Positions 32,608 through 42,778 of a stretch of DNA of 64,000 bases are shown here, one piece after another; the stretch's first letter is position 1, and each line of letters opens with the position of its first letter. Below the pieces are notes generated by a model. It saw nothing but the letters and a program-made list of their open reading frames with translations, made no database searches and was not told the origin of the DNA. Made by a program: the position numbers and the translations under genes. This DNA is from Paenibacillus pasadenensis (GTDB lineage: Bacteria; Bacillota; Bacilli; Paenibacillales; Paenibacillaceae): positions 1-64,000 of the forward strand of contig NZ_JAMBOT010000013.1 in assembly GCF_023715725.1 (NCBI RefSeq), in the 5' to 3' direction.

Positions 32608-35010
32608 TTATTCTTCTCCGCTGCCCACCGATTCCGGTGTGCCGCGCAGGAATACCTTTACGTTGACCTCCGGCTTCGGATCGCCTTCAAATCTGCAGCT
32701 GAAGGACAGATTCTGTCCGCCATGGCGAACGGTTGGCGCATCCGCAGACGCTTCCACCGTGCGCAGCAGATTCCAGTTGATGTCGTAGACGCGGCCGGTC
32801 CGGTAGCCGTCGCACACCAGATACTCATTGGCTTTAACTTCCGTATCAAAGGTCATATAAGAGCCGTCCGTATAGAAGGTCGGACGTTTAATCGAAGCGT
32901 CCTCGTTGCCGTAAACCGGGCGAACGCGGAGCGTGAACCGCAGCGGCTGAGACTCGTATTTGTTGAACATCGCCCAATCCGAGCCGCCTGGCTGACCGGG
33001 CTGCAGCTCTGTCGGGCTGCATACAAAAGGCTTCGGAATGTGCACCGGATACAGCTTCCACCGTCCCGGTCCGTCCGCCTCCAGATGCCAGTCGCCCTTC
33101 GGATCAACCATCCGCTCGCGCTGCTCCTCGCTGAACGCTCCCGCCCGGCGCGCGCCTTCCCATACGGAAACTGCTTCCAGAAGCTGATCGATGTTGCCGT
33201 TGCGCTTCAGTACCGCATAATCGGCCACAAGCGCGAAGCCCGAGGTAAAGCCCGAGGCTTTCGACAGCACCCACTGAATTTCATCCAGCGCCGTCGCTTC
33301 GAACCGGTCGGAGGCCGAACGGACGAGGAACCAACCCAGCATTGGAGGAATGAAATTGCGCTTGAAGTACCGCTGATTGCTAAGACGCCATTCCATCTGC
33401 CCTTCTCTTGTTTCTGCGCCCCACGGCTCGCCCCAGTTGTAACGGGTGCAAACATGCCAGAGGTAGTTCGGCACAACAATGCTGGCATCATTAATGACTT
33501 CATGTTTCCAGTCCCGGTACTGCCTCTCGACGAATCTCACGACGCCGTAGTCGTCCTGGCCGGTCGCATAAACCCCTTCCAGGCCGTCGTACGAAATTTG
33601 CTTCAAGTTCGCTCCGTTCATCAGCTCGGTAATCCGGTCGGCGAACTCATCCTGCAGCTCGTTATTCGGGAACACGACGTCATACGGATGATCCCACAGG
33701 CGAGCGATTGCAGCTCCCTCTTCATGGGCCGAAACGGCTGTCCCGTTAGCTCCGCGTTTGACGCCAAGCAGTCTCCAAGGCGCGCTTTCCGAAACGGAAT
33801 CGTACTCGATCAGCTCGTCGCCGATTTTGGCCGTACGGCGGAACAGCTCGGCGGTAAACGCCGCGGGATTCGCAATGCCTACTTCAACATCCTCCGCTCC
33901 GATTGAACCCGTAAGCGACGAAGTGCCTACCGGCTGCAGGCGGGAGTCCGGCTTAGGGGACACGTACGCATCATTTAACGTCGTGAAATTGCTTAACGTA
34001 TGGATGCCAACATGTATGCCTTCGGCTGCCGCTTGATCGGAGCAGGCTTTCAGGCTGGCGTCGCCGTTCGGGAAACTGCCTGGCTTCAGCTTAAAATTCC
34101 CCCATGTCACGAACGGGTCGGGGTGGTACACATACTTCAGACCGGCTTTTTTGGTATACTCCAGAGCGTCGCCCATCGTCGATTCCGTAAAATCGGTAAT
34201 CAGATACGACTGGTTCGCCGCTGGGGACTTTTTGCCCCACACGCCCTCAATCATCGGATGCGGCAAGCCCTCGCCAAGCTCAATCTGCTCAATGACGTCC
34301 AGCACCTGTCCGACCGGGCAGCCGAACAGCGCAAGCCGCGTGCCCTCGATGCGGGCGTCCTCGCCCTCAATCGGAATAATCTCCGTGGCAGCGAGGTTCC
34401 ACGCCGGGCGCGTCGCAGGCTTGGAGCGGTCGCGGGCAAACGCCTGCAGGCCGCTTCCTTCATCCAACGTCGGCCATGCCGTGCACACATGATGCTCAAA
34501 CTTGTTGTCGGACATTTGACGGCCGTCAGGGTTCGGCCTCTCGCCTTGACTGTACGACTCCGGCATCGATTCATGCCGGTCCAGCTCCAGCGGCCAGCCG
34601 CCGACCGTCTTTGCGTTAAGCGACTGGATGCCGATGGCGAACTCGCCGTCATGCACAACGCCGACCGACTCGCCAATCGAGCCGCCGATCGTCGTCAGAA
34701 AAGGACCCCAGACCACTGCATCCGGACTGCCGTTCGCGATGCTCAGCACCTCGAACGCCGCGTAGCTTCCACGATTGTCAGCCGAAACGGTGATTTCAGT
34801 TCCGTCGGCATATGAAAGCGTGATGCGTCCCGCCGGGGCATCAAACGCCGCCTGCAGCGGGGAGTGCATCTCCCCGTTTGTGACAAGGCGCAGAAGCGGC
34901 GATGGATGCGACTTTGACTCGTAGCGGGCGCCGTCAGCGCCCGTCAAGGCGCTGACCACTCCCTCGCTGTTAATTTCAACCGTCAGATGCTCCGTTCCAA
35001 TCGTAAACAT
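32608..35010 (-). CDS. Putative intracellular glycoside hydrolase, family not recognised
   Basis: An 800-residue protein without signal peptide. The first 270 residues look like a beta-sandwich (LTVEINSEGVVSALTGADGARY...). The middle looks like a TIM barrel: SYLITDFTESTMGDALEYTKKAGLKYVYHPDPFVTWGNFKLKPGSFPNG, AAEGIHVGIHTLSNF and QISYDGLEGVYATGQDDYG. A C-terminal beta-rich part follows from about 650. The plan resembles clan-D glycosidases, but I cannot assign a family or point to the catalytic pair. It is the last gene of a sugar-ABC operon under a YesN/YesM system. It therefore probably acts on an imported oligosaccharide in the cytoplasm. Confidence 0.6.
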   Translation of the reverse strand: MFTIGTEHLTVEINSEGVVSALTGADGARYESKSHPSPLLRLVTNGEMHSPLQAAFDAPAGRITLSYADGTEITVSADNRGSYAAFEVLSIANGSPDAVVWGPFLTTIGGSIGESVGVVHDGEFAIGIQSLNAKTVGGWPLELDRHESMPESYSQGERPNPDGRQMSDNKFEHHVCTAWPTLDEGSGLQAFARDRSKPATRPAWNLAATEIIPIEGEDARIEGTRLALFGCPVGQVLDVIEQIELGEGLPHPMIEGVWGKKSPAANQSYLITDFTESTMGDALEYTKKAGLKYVYHPDPFVTWGNFKLKPGSFPNGDASLKACSDQAAAEGIHVGIHTLSNFTTLNDAYVSPKPDSRLQPVGTSSLTGSIGAEDVEVGIANPAAFTAELFRRTAKIGDELIEYDSVSESAPWRLLGVKRGANGTAVSAHEEGAAIARLWDHPYDVVFPNNELQDEFADRITELMNGANLKQISYDGLEGVYATGQDDYGVVRFVERQYRDWKHEVINDASIVVPNYLWHVCTRYNWGEPWGAETREGQMEWRLSNQRYFKRNFIPPMLGWFLVRSASDRFEATALDEIQWVLSKASGFTSGFALVADYAVLKRNGNIDQLLEAVSVWEGARRAGAFSEEQRERMVDPKGDWHLEADGPGRWKLYPVHIPKPFVCSPTELQPGQPGGSDWAMFNKYESQPLRFTLRVRPVYGNEDASIKRPTFYTDGSYMTFDTEVKANEYLVCDGYRTGRVYDINWNLLRTVEASADAPTVRHGGQNLSFSCRFEGDPKPEVNVKVFLRGTPESVGSGEE

Positions 35011-35029
35011 GAATCGTCCTCCCTATGCG

Positions 35030-36637
35030 TTAAGACTTCAGATTTTCGTCGTACACCTTCTGAGCTTCTTCCAGCACTTTGTCTCCGCCCATCTTCTTCC
35101 ACTCTTGCACGAAGCTGTCGAATTCACTCAGCGATTTGCGTCCCGTAATAAAGTCGATGAACGTAGTCGTTGTCAGCTGCTCCAGCTTATCCTGGGTTTC
35201 GTTGTAAATCGGCTTGCTGAACGGAGCGAGTATATCCATCTCCCGCGAGCCCTTTGCTCTCGTATCCTGGGCTAGCTTACGGAGGCTCTCGTCCGACGTA
35301 TACGACGTTTGGAAATCATAGTCATTGAAGGAGCCTGTCATGGAGTAGAAATTGCCGATGCCCGCTTTTTTGCGCTCATCCTCGTTGTCGTAAGGAGCGA
35401 TAAACTCTACCATGCCCTTATCGTTTTTCTTCCAATGAGTGCCTTCAATGCCGAACTGCAGCTTTTCGTAGGATTCAGCCTCAAATTGAGTCGCTTCAAA
35501 CACCTGCATGTACTTGATCAGCTTGTCTTGGTCCTTCTCCAGCTGTTTGCCAAACATGATGCCGGAAGCAAACGCCGGATTGTATTGCGAAATGCCGGAC
35601 TTTCCTTCTGGACCCTTAACGCCGCCAACGGTAGCGAATTCAAAGTCAGGATGTTTCGCCTTCAGCTTGTCATACCACTGCTGTCCGCCAATAAAGGCGT
35701 TGCCCGGGATGAGCGCCCACCAGTAATACTCGATCGAGCCGATTTTATCGCCAAGCACCTTGTCCTCGACGTTGTTCGCTTTGTTGACGACAAATTCAGG
35801 ATCGATCAGCTCATTTTTGTACCAGCGGTTCAACACTTCCAGCGCCTGTTTGGCGCCAGGCTCGATTTCGCCGCGGACAACCTTGCCGTCCTTCGCCCGG
35901 AAAATATTCGGATAGGCATCAAATGCGCCGAACACCGAGCTGAACATAATCTCAATGTCACCGGAGGCGGCCGTAATGCCGTAGGTGTCTTTTTTGCCGT
36001 TGCCGTCCGGGTCGTCGTTGCGGAACTTCGTGAGCGCCGCTTCCATTTCCTCGATGGTCTCAGGCGTTTTGGTGATGCCGACCTTTTTCATCCAATCCTC
36101 GCGGAAAGCCAGCTGAAGTCCTTCCGTACCAAGGTCCCAAATGACCGGCAGCGCATAAATCTTGTCGTCGCGGCGCACATACTTGAACGGATCGTCGCCC
36201 AAATACCGCTTCAGCCACTCCACATATTTTGGCATATGCTTCTCTACCAGCTCCTGCGGAATCGCCGCCGCCACATCCTGCTGAATCAGCTTGTCGTAAT
36301 CCGGGAAAGAAGGCTCCTTCCACCAGTCCGGAATATCATTGGACACGATAAGCAGATTAAGCTTCTCCTTCATCGCTTCCCGGGTAGACGAGATATACTC
36401 CACATCAATGTTGAACTTTTCCTTCAAAGCGGCGACTCCGACGGAATCCGCCTTGGCGTTGCCGTCCAAATCCCAGAATGTGAGCGCCGTCTTCGCCTCC
36501 GGCCCTGCGGTGCCGGAAGGCGAGGCTCCCGGCTTGTTCTCCGCCCCGGAATTTCCATTACCTCCGCTGCAAGCCGCTGCCAGAGCAGCTGTCAACACAA
36601 GCGAGATCGCAACCGTTAAGCGTTTTCTTTTTGCCAT
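35030..36637 (-). CDS. Sugar ABC transporter, solute-binding lipoprotein
   Basis: 535 residues. The lipoprotein signal ends in L-A-A-A-C with the lipidated Cys at 23, followed by a Gly/Ser/Asn-rich spacer. The body is a long LplA-type extracellular binding protein (ALTFWDLDGNAKADSVGVAALKEKFNIDVEYIS..., DIPDWWKEPSFPDYDKLIQQDVAAAIPQELV). GAGAGAGGG precedes the ATG. It follows two permease genes by 43 bases. No ATPase is encoded here; systems of this type usually share one MsmX-like ATPase encoded elsewhere. Confidence 0.92.
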   Translation of the reverse strand: MAKRKRLTVAISLVLTAALAAACSGGNGNSGAENKPGASPSGTAGPEAKTALTFWDLDGNAKADSVGVAALKEKFNIDVEYISSTREAMKEKLNLLIVSNDIPDWWKEPSFPDYDKLIQQDVAAAIPQELVEKHMPKYVEWLKRYLGDDPFKYVRRDDKIYALPVIWDLGTEGLQLAFREDWMKKVGITKTPETIEEMEAALTKFRNDDPDGNGKKDTYGITAASGDIEIMFSSVFGAFDAYPNIFRAKDGKVVRGEIEPGAKQALEVLNRWYKNELIDPEFVVNKANNVEDKVLGDKIGSIEYYWWALIPGNAFIGGQQWYDKLKAKHPDFEFATVGGVKGPEGKSGISQYNPAFASGIMFGKQLEKDQDKLIKYMQVFEATQFEAESYEKLQFGIEGTHWKKNDKGMVEFIAPYDNEDERKKAGIGNFYSMTGSFNDYDFQTSYTSDESLRKLAQDTRAKGSREMDILAPFSKPIYNETQDKLEQLTTTTFIDFITGRKSLSEFDSFVQEWKKMGGDKVLEEAQKVYDENLKS

Positions 36638-36680
36638 ATGAACCGTCCCTCTCTCAATGGATTCAATTGATGAATGTCAG

Positions 36681-37565
36681 CTATCCTTTAACAGCGCCGA
36701 TCATGACACCTTTGACAAAATACTTCTGGATGAATGGATAGACAATCAGCATCGGAATAATCGAGAACATAATCACGGTCGCCTGCAGCTGCCGTCCCGA
36801 GAAAGCCGTTGATTTGCCAATGCTGTTCATCACGTTGCTGATGTCGGACATATCGTTCTGGATGACGATTTTGCGAAGCACGATTTGCAGCACCTGTTTA
36901 TCCGGATCCGAAATGTAGATCATGGCGTCGAACCAGGCGTTCCAGTGTCCAACTCCGACCCAAAGCGCAATCGTCGCCAGCACCGGCTTGGAGAGAGGAA
37001 GAACAATTTGAAAGAAAATGCGCGTATAACCCGCTCCGTCCACTCGGGCCGATTCCTCGATTTCATCGGGAATGCCCCGAAAAAAGTTCCGCATAATCAG
37101 CACGTTGAACGCGCCGAGCATGCCGGGAATAACGAGCGCCCAGACGGTGTTGAGCATGTTCAGCTCTTTGATGACGAGATAGCTCGGAATCATCCCGCCG
37201 GCGAACAGCATCGTAAACAAAATGAAGCCGGTAAATACTTTGTTGTACGGCAAGTCTTTTTTGGCCAGCGGATATGCGGTCAGCGCAGTGAAAAAGACGG
37301 ACAGCACAACGCCGATTAGCGTCCGCAGCAGCGTGTTGCCGTAGCCGGTCCACAGCTCGGAGAACTTGAACGCCAGCTTGTAGCTTTCCATCGTAATCTG
37401 CTCCGGCCAAAGGATCAGACCGGCCCCGGCGGCTCCGCTGCCGTCCAGCGAGATGACCACCTGAGTCCAGAACGGATACAGCGTCACGACCATGACCATC
37501 GCCATTACGGCATACAGCACCGCGTCGACGGCCCGATCGGCTTTTGTTTTTTTCACGTTGATCAT
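36681..37565 (-). CDS. Sugar ABC transporter permease (LplC/YtcP type)
   Basis: About 294 residues with six membrane segments. The cytoplasmic ATPase-contact loop ESARVDGAGYTRIFFQIVLPLSKPVLAT (E-A-A-x-x-D-G-A-G consensus) and a C-terminal end QKYFVKGVMIGAVKG are typical of the second permease of this system. GGAGG precedes the ATG at 37565; the open frame further upstream has no site. It lies 25 bases after the partner permease gene. Confidence 0.9.
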   Translation of the reverse strand: MINVKKTKADRAVDAVLYAVMAMVMVVTLYPFWTQVVISLDGSGAAGAGLILWPEQITMESYKLAFKFSELWTGYGNTLLRTLIGVVLSVFFTALTAYPLAKKDLPYNKVFTGFILFTMLFAGGMIPSYLVIKELNMLNTVWALVIPGMLGAFNVLIMRNFFRGIPDEIEESARVDGAGYTRIFFQIVLPLSKPVLATIALWVGVGHWNAWFDAMIYISDPDKQVLQIVLRKIVIQNDMSDISNVMNSIGKSTAFSGRQLQATVIMFSIIPMLIVYPFIQKYFVKGVMIGAVKG

Positions 37566-37590
37566 CGGGTTATCGCCTCCAGTGCTAGAA

Positions 37591-38523
37591 TTACCACAGG
37601 GCGTGGTCGCGGCCGCCGAAGCGTTTGACCGCTGCATTGACGCTTACGATCAGGACGAGCGCAACAGCGGATTTAAACAGTCCGACCGCGGTAGCGTAGC
37701 TGTAGTCCATCTCGATCAGGCCTTTGCGGTAAACGTACGTATCGATGATGTCCGACACGCTGTATACCTGAGAGCTATACATGTTGAAAATCTGGTCGAA
37801 ACCAGCGTCCAATATGCCCGACATGGACAAAATCAGCATGATCGCGATGACCGGTGCGAGCATCGGGATTGAGATTTTGAACATGCGCTGGAACCGTCCG
37901 GCCCCATCCATAATTGCAGCCTCGTGAAGCTGCGGATCGATATTGGATATTGCGGCAAAATAAATGATTGACCCCCAGCCAAAACCTTGGAAAATGCTTG
38001 TCGCGACGAGAATGGAGCGGAAGTAGCGGTCGTCGGCGAGGAACAGCACCGGATCTCCGCCGAACAGCTTAACGATGGCGTTGACCGGACCTTCAAGCGA
38101 GAAAATTGTGAAAAAGATACCGCCGAGCACGACCCACGAAATGAAGTGGGGCAGATAAGATACGGTCTGCACCGCCCTTTTGAACTTCATGCTGGCGATT
38201 TCGCTCAGCATCAGCGCGAACAGGATGGGGACCGGGAATCCGAACACCAGCTTATACAGGCTGATCACAAGCGTGTTTTTCAAAATGGTGTAGAAATAAC
38301 TGTCAGAGAAGATAGCCTGGAAATGCTTTAGCCCGGCCCACGGGCTGCCGAATATTCCTTGCGTAATTTTGAAATCTTTAAAGGCAAGGAGCACGCCGTA
38401 CATCGGCGCGTAGTGAAACACCAGATAATAAACGATTGCCGGTACCAGCATCAGCAGAAGTGCGCGATACTGTTTGATCTTTCCTAGCTGTCCCTGACTG
38501 CGTCGAGCACCTGTCCCTTTCAT
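37591..38523 (-). CDS. Sugar ABC transporter permease (LplB type)
   Basis: About 310 residues with six membrane segments. The N-terminus is YRALLLMLVPAIVYYLVFHYAPMYGVLLAFKDF, a pattern typical of LplB-like permeases. The ATPase-contact loop is HEAAIMDGAGRFQRMFKISIPML. GGGAGG precedes the ATG at 38523. A gap of 79 bases before it could hold a separate promoter (TATAGT near 38545 on the minus strand, poor -35). With the next permease and the lipoprotein it forms an importer for an oligosaccharide. Confidence 0.9.
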   Translation of the reverse strand: MKGTGARRSQGQLGKIKQYRALLLMLVPAIVYYLVFHYAPMYGVLLAFKDFKITQGIFGSPWAGLKHFQAIFSDSYFYTILKNTLVISLYKLVFGFPVPILFALMLSEIASMKFKRAVQTVSYLPHFISWVVLGGIFFTIFSLEGPVNAIVKLFGGDPVLFLADDRYFRSILVATSIFQGFGWGSIIYFAAISNIDPQLHEAAIMDGAGRFQRMFKISIPMLAPVIAIMLILSMSGILDAGFDQIFNMYSSQVYSVSDIIDTYVYRKGLIEMDYSYATAVGLFKSAVALVLIVSVNAAVKRFGGRDHALW

Positions 38524-38602
38524 CGTTTTCGCCTCCCATCCCAACTATAACAAGGGAACTTGAGAGCGGAATCATCAAATATTTTGGAAACGCTTCACTT
38601 TT

Positions 38603-40315
38603 TTACGCATTTCGGAAAATGAACCTTGGAACGGTGATGAAAATGCAGGAGCCCTGCTCCGGACCGCTCTCGATGGAGATGCCAAATTCAGCTCCGAACT
38701 TCAGCTTGATCCGCTCGTTGACGTTTTTGAGGCCATAGCCTCCGGACTGTGTGAGCGCCGCCGCATCCGCTATATTTGCAGGCATTCCCGGCCCGTTGTC
38801 ACGTACGGCAAACACGATGGCATCCCCTCTCAGAGAGGCGCTGACATGCAGCATTCCGCCTCCGGATTTCCGCTTGTTGACGCCATGCTGAATGGCGTTT
38901 TCGACAAGCGGCTGCAGGATCAAATTGATCGTATGGTAAGCGTATACACCCTCATCGATATCAAACTCCACGTCGAAGCTGTAATCGTTCATCGCTTGAA
39001 TAATTTCAATATAGGACCGGATGTTGTCCAGCTCGTCCCGCACCGGAATGATGTTGCTGCCCCGATTAAGCGCCGTCCGGTAAAAGCGGGACAGGGATGT
39101 CACGACATGGCTGATCTCGTACGCGTCGCTGCGCAAGGCTTTCCAGTTGATGAAGGAGAGCGTGTTGTACAGAAAATGCGGATTGATCTGCCACTGCAGC
39201 GCCTTGAGCTCCGCTTCCTTCTGCACGATTTTGCTCTGATACGTCTCTTCGATCAGCTCGTTGATGCGGACGAGCATTTTGCCGAACCGGTTCGTCAGCT
39301 CCCCGATCTCATCCCGCGAGGCGCTCTGCACCCGGACGCTGAGATCCCCCATCTCCACCCGTTTCATTGTGGAATTCAGCATAGAAATGCGGCGGTTCAT
39401 CGTGCGGGAGAACAGCGAAATAATGACGAGCAGAATAAGAATGCAAATGAGCGTAATGCCAAGCGTGGCGCGGATGATTGAGCCCGCCCCTGCCGACACA
39501 TTGCCCGCCGGTACGAACAGATAGATAGTCCAGTCTGCCTGCTTCAGCTGCTTTTTTGCCATATAGAGCTTCGTCTGCCCGAGCTGAACGAGGCCTTCCT
39601 CCCGGTTCAAAATATCGGCGGCGTCAAAGTCAGACAGCTTGCCCGCCGCGCTATTTGTATAAACGATCCGGCCGAGCGAATCCGCAATGACAAGACCGTA
39701 GTCCGACTGCATGTCCGCCGTATTAAAAATCTGCGAGGCTTTGATGCGCAGCGTGACGAGATTCGTATTTTTGCTGCCGTAAGGGCGCGGAAATTGTGCG
39801 GTTGCAATAAAGTTTTCATCGTAAAACCAGCCGTACTCCGAGTATGGGAGCGATACCGCCTCCTTGTACCACGGCTCCTGCTCCACCCGCGTGGCGGAAT
39901 GCACCAGCGTGTCGTACTCCGGCACGTCGTCCTGGGTATACATCGTAATGCTCACGATGCCCTTGTCGAGATTTTTCATCATATTTACATAGGGGCTTAA
40001 ATAACCGTTCAGATCCCGCGACAAATTAACCAGATCGAAATAATCATTGGAAACGATTTTTTGAAACGTCGCATTGTACACGATGGAACGTAGGGTATGA
40101 TTGTAATTTTCCAGCGAGTTGTCGATGCTTTCGGTGACCGTGGCGACATTTTTGTCGATCCCCTCCAGCGTCTGATATTCCAGCATCGCTTTGGACTGAT
40201 TGTAGGCGTAGAAACCAAGAATGAGGATAGGCACGATGACAACAACGACATAGGACAGGAACAGCTTCTGCTTGAAGCGCATCCGATTGAACATCCGGTC
40301 GATTAACCGCCGCAT
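38603..40315 (-). CDS. YesM-type sensor histidine kinase
   Basis: 570 residues. One membrane segment near the N-terminus (LSYVVVVIVPILILGFYAY) and one at about 285-305 flank an extracytoplasmic Cache-like sensor. HAMP follows (MNRRISMLNSTMKRVEMGDLSVRV). The His kinase part has the phospho-acceptor in LKALQWQINPHFLYNTLSFI. The ATPase domain has QPLVENAIQHG, DNGPGMP and GGYGLKNVNERI. It starts three bases after the regulator stop. YesM-type kinases with lpl-type transporters usually sense extracellular carbohydrate. Confidence 0.92.
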   Translation of the reverse strand: MRRLIDRMFNRMRFKQKLFLSYVVVVIVPILILGFYAYNQSKAMLEYQTLEGIDKNVATVTESIDNSLENYNHTLRSIVYNATFQKIVSNDYFDLVNLSRDLNGYLSPYVNMMKNLDKGIVSITMYTQDDVPEYDTLVHSATRVEQEPWYKEAVSLPYSEYGWFYDENFIATAQFPRPYGSKNTNLVTLRIKASQIFNTADMQSDYGLVIADSLGRIVYTNSAAGKLSDFDAADILNREEGLVQLGQTKLYMAKKQLKQADWTIYLFVPAGNVSAGAGSIIRATLGITLICILILLVIISLFSRTMNRRISMLNSTMKRVEMGDLSVRVQSASRDEIGELTNRFGKMLVRINELIEETYQSKIVQKEAELKALQWQINPHFLYNTLSFINWKALRSDAYEISHVVTSLSRFYRTALNRGSNIIPVRDELDNIRSYIEIIQAMNDYSFDVEFDIDEGVYAYHTINLILQPLVENAIQHGVNKRKSGGGMLHVSASLRGDAIVFAVRDNGPGMPANIADAAALTQSGGYGLKNVNERIKLKFGAEFGISIESGPEQGSCIFITVPRFIFRNA

Positions 40316-40318
40316 CGC

Positions 40319-41875
40319 TCAGGACTCCTCCCGGAACTGTGCTGGCGTTTTGCCAAAATGGCTTTTGAACAGGGATATGAAATAGGGAATGTTGCTGTAG
40401 CCAACGCTTGGACCGATATCGACGACCTTACGGTTGGAGGTTAATAACAGCTCCTTCGCCTTGTCCATCCGGTAAAGCGTGATGAATTTGTTGATGCTGA
40501 TGCCTTTTTCCTTCTTAAATAAGTAGCTGAGATAACTGGGCGACAAATACACCCGTTCCGCGAGCGCCTCCAGCGACAGATCGCTTGCGTAATCCTGCTC
40601 GATCGTGCGGACGGTCTCCTCGATGCCTTTGGACTTCCCTTCGCCGAATACGGCGCCCGACTGCGCCTGCTCCTCCAAAATCGCCTGCATTACTTGGCGA
40701 AGATCGGCCAGCCTTTCCGTATTATGCACCTGCTCCAGCTGTTTATTAAACGCCGCGGCGTTCTTTTTGGCGGAAGCGTCAAAGCTGGCCTTTACCACTT
40801 CCATGCAGACATACTTCACGTAAACAGGCGAAAGCCGGCTGCTGCTCTGCAGCGTATCGAACAGCTGTTCAAAGCGCAAACGGGCGTAGTCGTAGCTGTT
40901 CCGCCGGATATGCTGCTTAATCTCCTCCAGCACCTCGTTAACGGCAGACGTTACGTCGCCTTCACCCGCAGCCATAGCCCGGTTCGCCTGGACAACTGCG
41001 CCTTCCTCCCAGAAAAACTTGTTTCCCAGCAGCGTCTCCATCGCTTGATACTCCTGATACAGCTGACCGGCGTTCTCAATCAAGCCGCTGACCACGATCG
41101 CGATGTCCTGTCCGTATCCGGCTTTGAACCAGCCGCTCAAGCGGCCGGCAAGCCCCGACAGCTCCTCCGCCGCCTCATCCGGCGTTGAATGAACGAGCAG
41201 CAGCGCCTGGAATTCATTCAGATGGACCAGCTCGCCTGGCCGCTCTGTGGCTGCAGCCAATTCCTGCTCAAAATCCGGCGACGTACGGTCAAAAAAACGG
41301 CTGCGCGCATCCAGCATGAACATTCGCAGCCAGCGGTGCTCGCCAAGCTCGGTCAGCGGGATAAGCGGAGTAGCACCGGAATGCGCTTCCGTTCTGCCGA
41401 GAATAAAGTCTGCAAGCAGCCGGTTTTTCTCGTAACGCGTCTCCCGCAGGTAGGCCTGCTCCATCCGCTCCAGCTGCGCCTGCCCCTGCCTTTCTTCCTC
41501 GCACTGCTGAATGGCGAGCGACAGCACCTTAATAAACTCCGTCACCTGAATCGGCTTGAGCAAATAGCGGATCGCTCTGACGTCGATGGCCCGCTGCGCA
41601 TATTCGAACTCGCCGTAAGCGCTCATGAATATAATTTTAGCCTGCAGCCCTTGGCTTCTCACATGCTCCACCAGCTGCAAGCCGTCCATTCCCGTCATGC
41701 GGACATCCGACAAAATAATGTCAACCTTAGCGGTTTGCAGAAACTCCAGCGCGTTTTCGCCGCTGTCCGCCTCGTGGATTTCCAGATTAAAACCGAATTT
41801 ATCGACTAAGTACCGGACGCCTTCTCGTTCGAATTTGTCGTCGTCGACGACAAGCATTGTTAGCATAACGTCCAC
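40319..41875 (-). CDS. YesN-type response regulator with AraC DNA-binding domain
   Basis: 518 residues. The receiver domain (about 5-125) has VVDDD, the phosphorylation Asp in IILSDVRMTGMDG, MSAYGEFEYA and YLLKP. A long middle helical segment follows. The C-terminal AraC-type double helix-turn-helix includes LSLEALAERVYLSPSYLSYLFKKE and DIGPSVGYSNIPYFISLFKSHFGKTP. A GTG at 41875 with GGAG six bases upstream is used; an ATG three codons later is equally possible. As first gene of the cluster it should activate the downstream transporter and hydrolase genes. Confidence 0.92.
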   Translation of the reverse strand: MDVMLTMLVVDDDKFEREGVRYLVDKFGFNLEIHEADSGENALEFLQTAKVDIILSDVRMTGMDGLQLVEHVRSQGLQAKIIFMSAYGEFEYAQRAIDVRAIRYLLKPIQVTEFIKVLSLAIQQCEEERQGQAQLERMEQAYLRETRYEKNRLLADFILGRTEAHSGATPLIPLTELGEHRWLRMFMLDARSRFFDRTSPDFEQELAAATERPGELVHLNEFQALLLVHSTPDEAAEELSGLAGRLSGWFKAGYGQDIAIVVSGLIENAGQLYQEYQAMETLLGNKFFWEEGAVVQANRAMAAGEGDVTSAVNEVLEEIKQHIRRNSYDYARLRFEQLFDTLQSSSRLSPVYVKYVCMEVVKASFDASAKKNAAAFNKQLEQVHNTERLADLRQVMQAILEEQAQSGAVFGEGKSKGIEETVRTIEQDYASDLSLEALAERVYLSPSYLSYLFKKEKGISINKFITLYRMDKAKELLLTSNRKVVDIGPSVGYSNIPYFISLFKSHFGKTPAQFREES

Positions 41876-42127
41876 CGCCTTCTCCGTTCGGCAAAATAGA
41901 TTTTACAAAGGGAGTGTAGCATAATCGCCGGAACACGCACAGGCTTTGAGGGGCAAGAGGCATAAATGCCCAGTAAATTGGCAGGATCACCCATACGGTT
42001 TGGCGCGGGGGAGAAGAGGAGTACCTTTACGCATTTCCTAATATTCTGTTCCTGGACAGGCAGTCGCCTGTATAATAAATTTGCTCCGCAGAGTTTAACA
42101 ACAGAAATAGAAATGGAGGAATTTTAC

Positions 42128-42778
42128 GTGGTAAAATGGGGACTTCCCTTGTTGTTTGCCCTAACAGGGCTGATTTACATATTTGTTATACCTATGGAGC
42201 CGGAGGGCGTCAAGCTGACGTTTAAATTGATTCCGATGGCGCTGCTAATGGTTTATGCGTGGAGGCTGCTGCCGCAGCAGCGCCAGTCCTGGCATTGGCT
42301 CATGCTGGCCGGCCTGCTATTCTGCGCCGTCGGCGACGGTACAATTCGCTGGTTCGTCATCGGCTTATCGGCCTTTTTGATCGGCCATCTGTTTTATTTA
42401 TCGGCCTTCTGCAAGCGGCTCCGCGTTACTCCGCTTCGTGTGGCGGCCATTATCCCGATTGGCATTTATGCGTTCCTCGTAGGCTCGCAAATCATTAACG
42501 CGCTTTATGATAAAGATGAAACAGCGCTTGTCATTCCCGTGCTCGTCTATATGATCGCCATTTCCGTCATGGCTTGGACCGCCATTATGACTGGCAGCAA
42601 ATCGGCGGCTTTTGGCGCGCTGCTGTTCGTCATCTCGGATTCGATCCTGTCATGGAACATGTTTGTCGGCGAGATCGCTTATTCCCACGCGCTCATTATG
42701 CTGACTTATTACTCTGCGCAGTTTCTGATCATCAGCAGCATGCGGGAGAGCGTGCCCGGTCGGCCCGCGCCGCGTTAA
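42128..42778 (+). CDS. YhhN-family membrane protein (lysoplasmalogenase-like)
   Basis: About 216 residues with some seven or eight hydrophobic segments. The conserved stretches FKLIPMALLMVYAW, LLFCAVGDGTI, LIGHLFYLSAF, ALLFVISDSILSWNMF and HALIMLTYYSAQFLIISS match YhhN/TMEM86. That family includes a vertebrate lysoplasmalogenase; the acid Asp residues in GD and SDS are retained. GGAGG lies 8 bases before the GTG at 42128, so GTG is the start rather than the ATG that overlaps the site. A TATAAT box lies at 42071-42076. Confidence 0.85.
   Translation: MVKWGLPLLFALTGLIYIFVIPMEPEGVKLTFKLIPMALLMVYAWRLLPQQRQSWHWLMLAGLLFCAVGDGTIRWFVIGLSAFLIGHLFYLSAFCKRLRVTPLRVAAIIPIGIYAFLVGSQIINALYDKDETALVIPVLVYMIAISVMAWTAIMTGSKSAAFGALLFVISDSILSWNMFVGEIAYSHALIMLTYYSAQFLIISSMRESVPGRPAPR

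Noticed and set aside
38585..38597. Catabolite-response (cre) site TGGAAACGCTTCA before the ABC permease operon
   Set aside because: It is one base shorter than the cre consensus and has a mismatch; it is not strong enough to list as a site.
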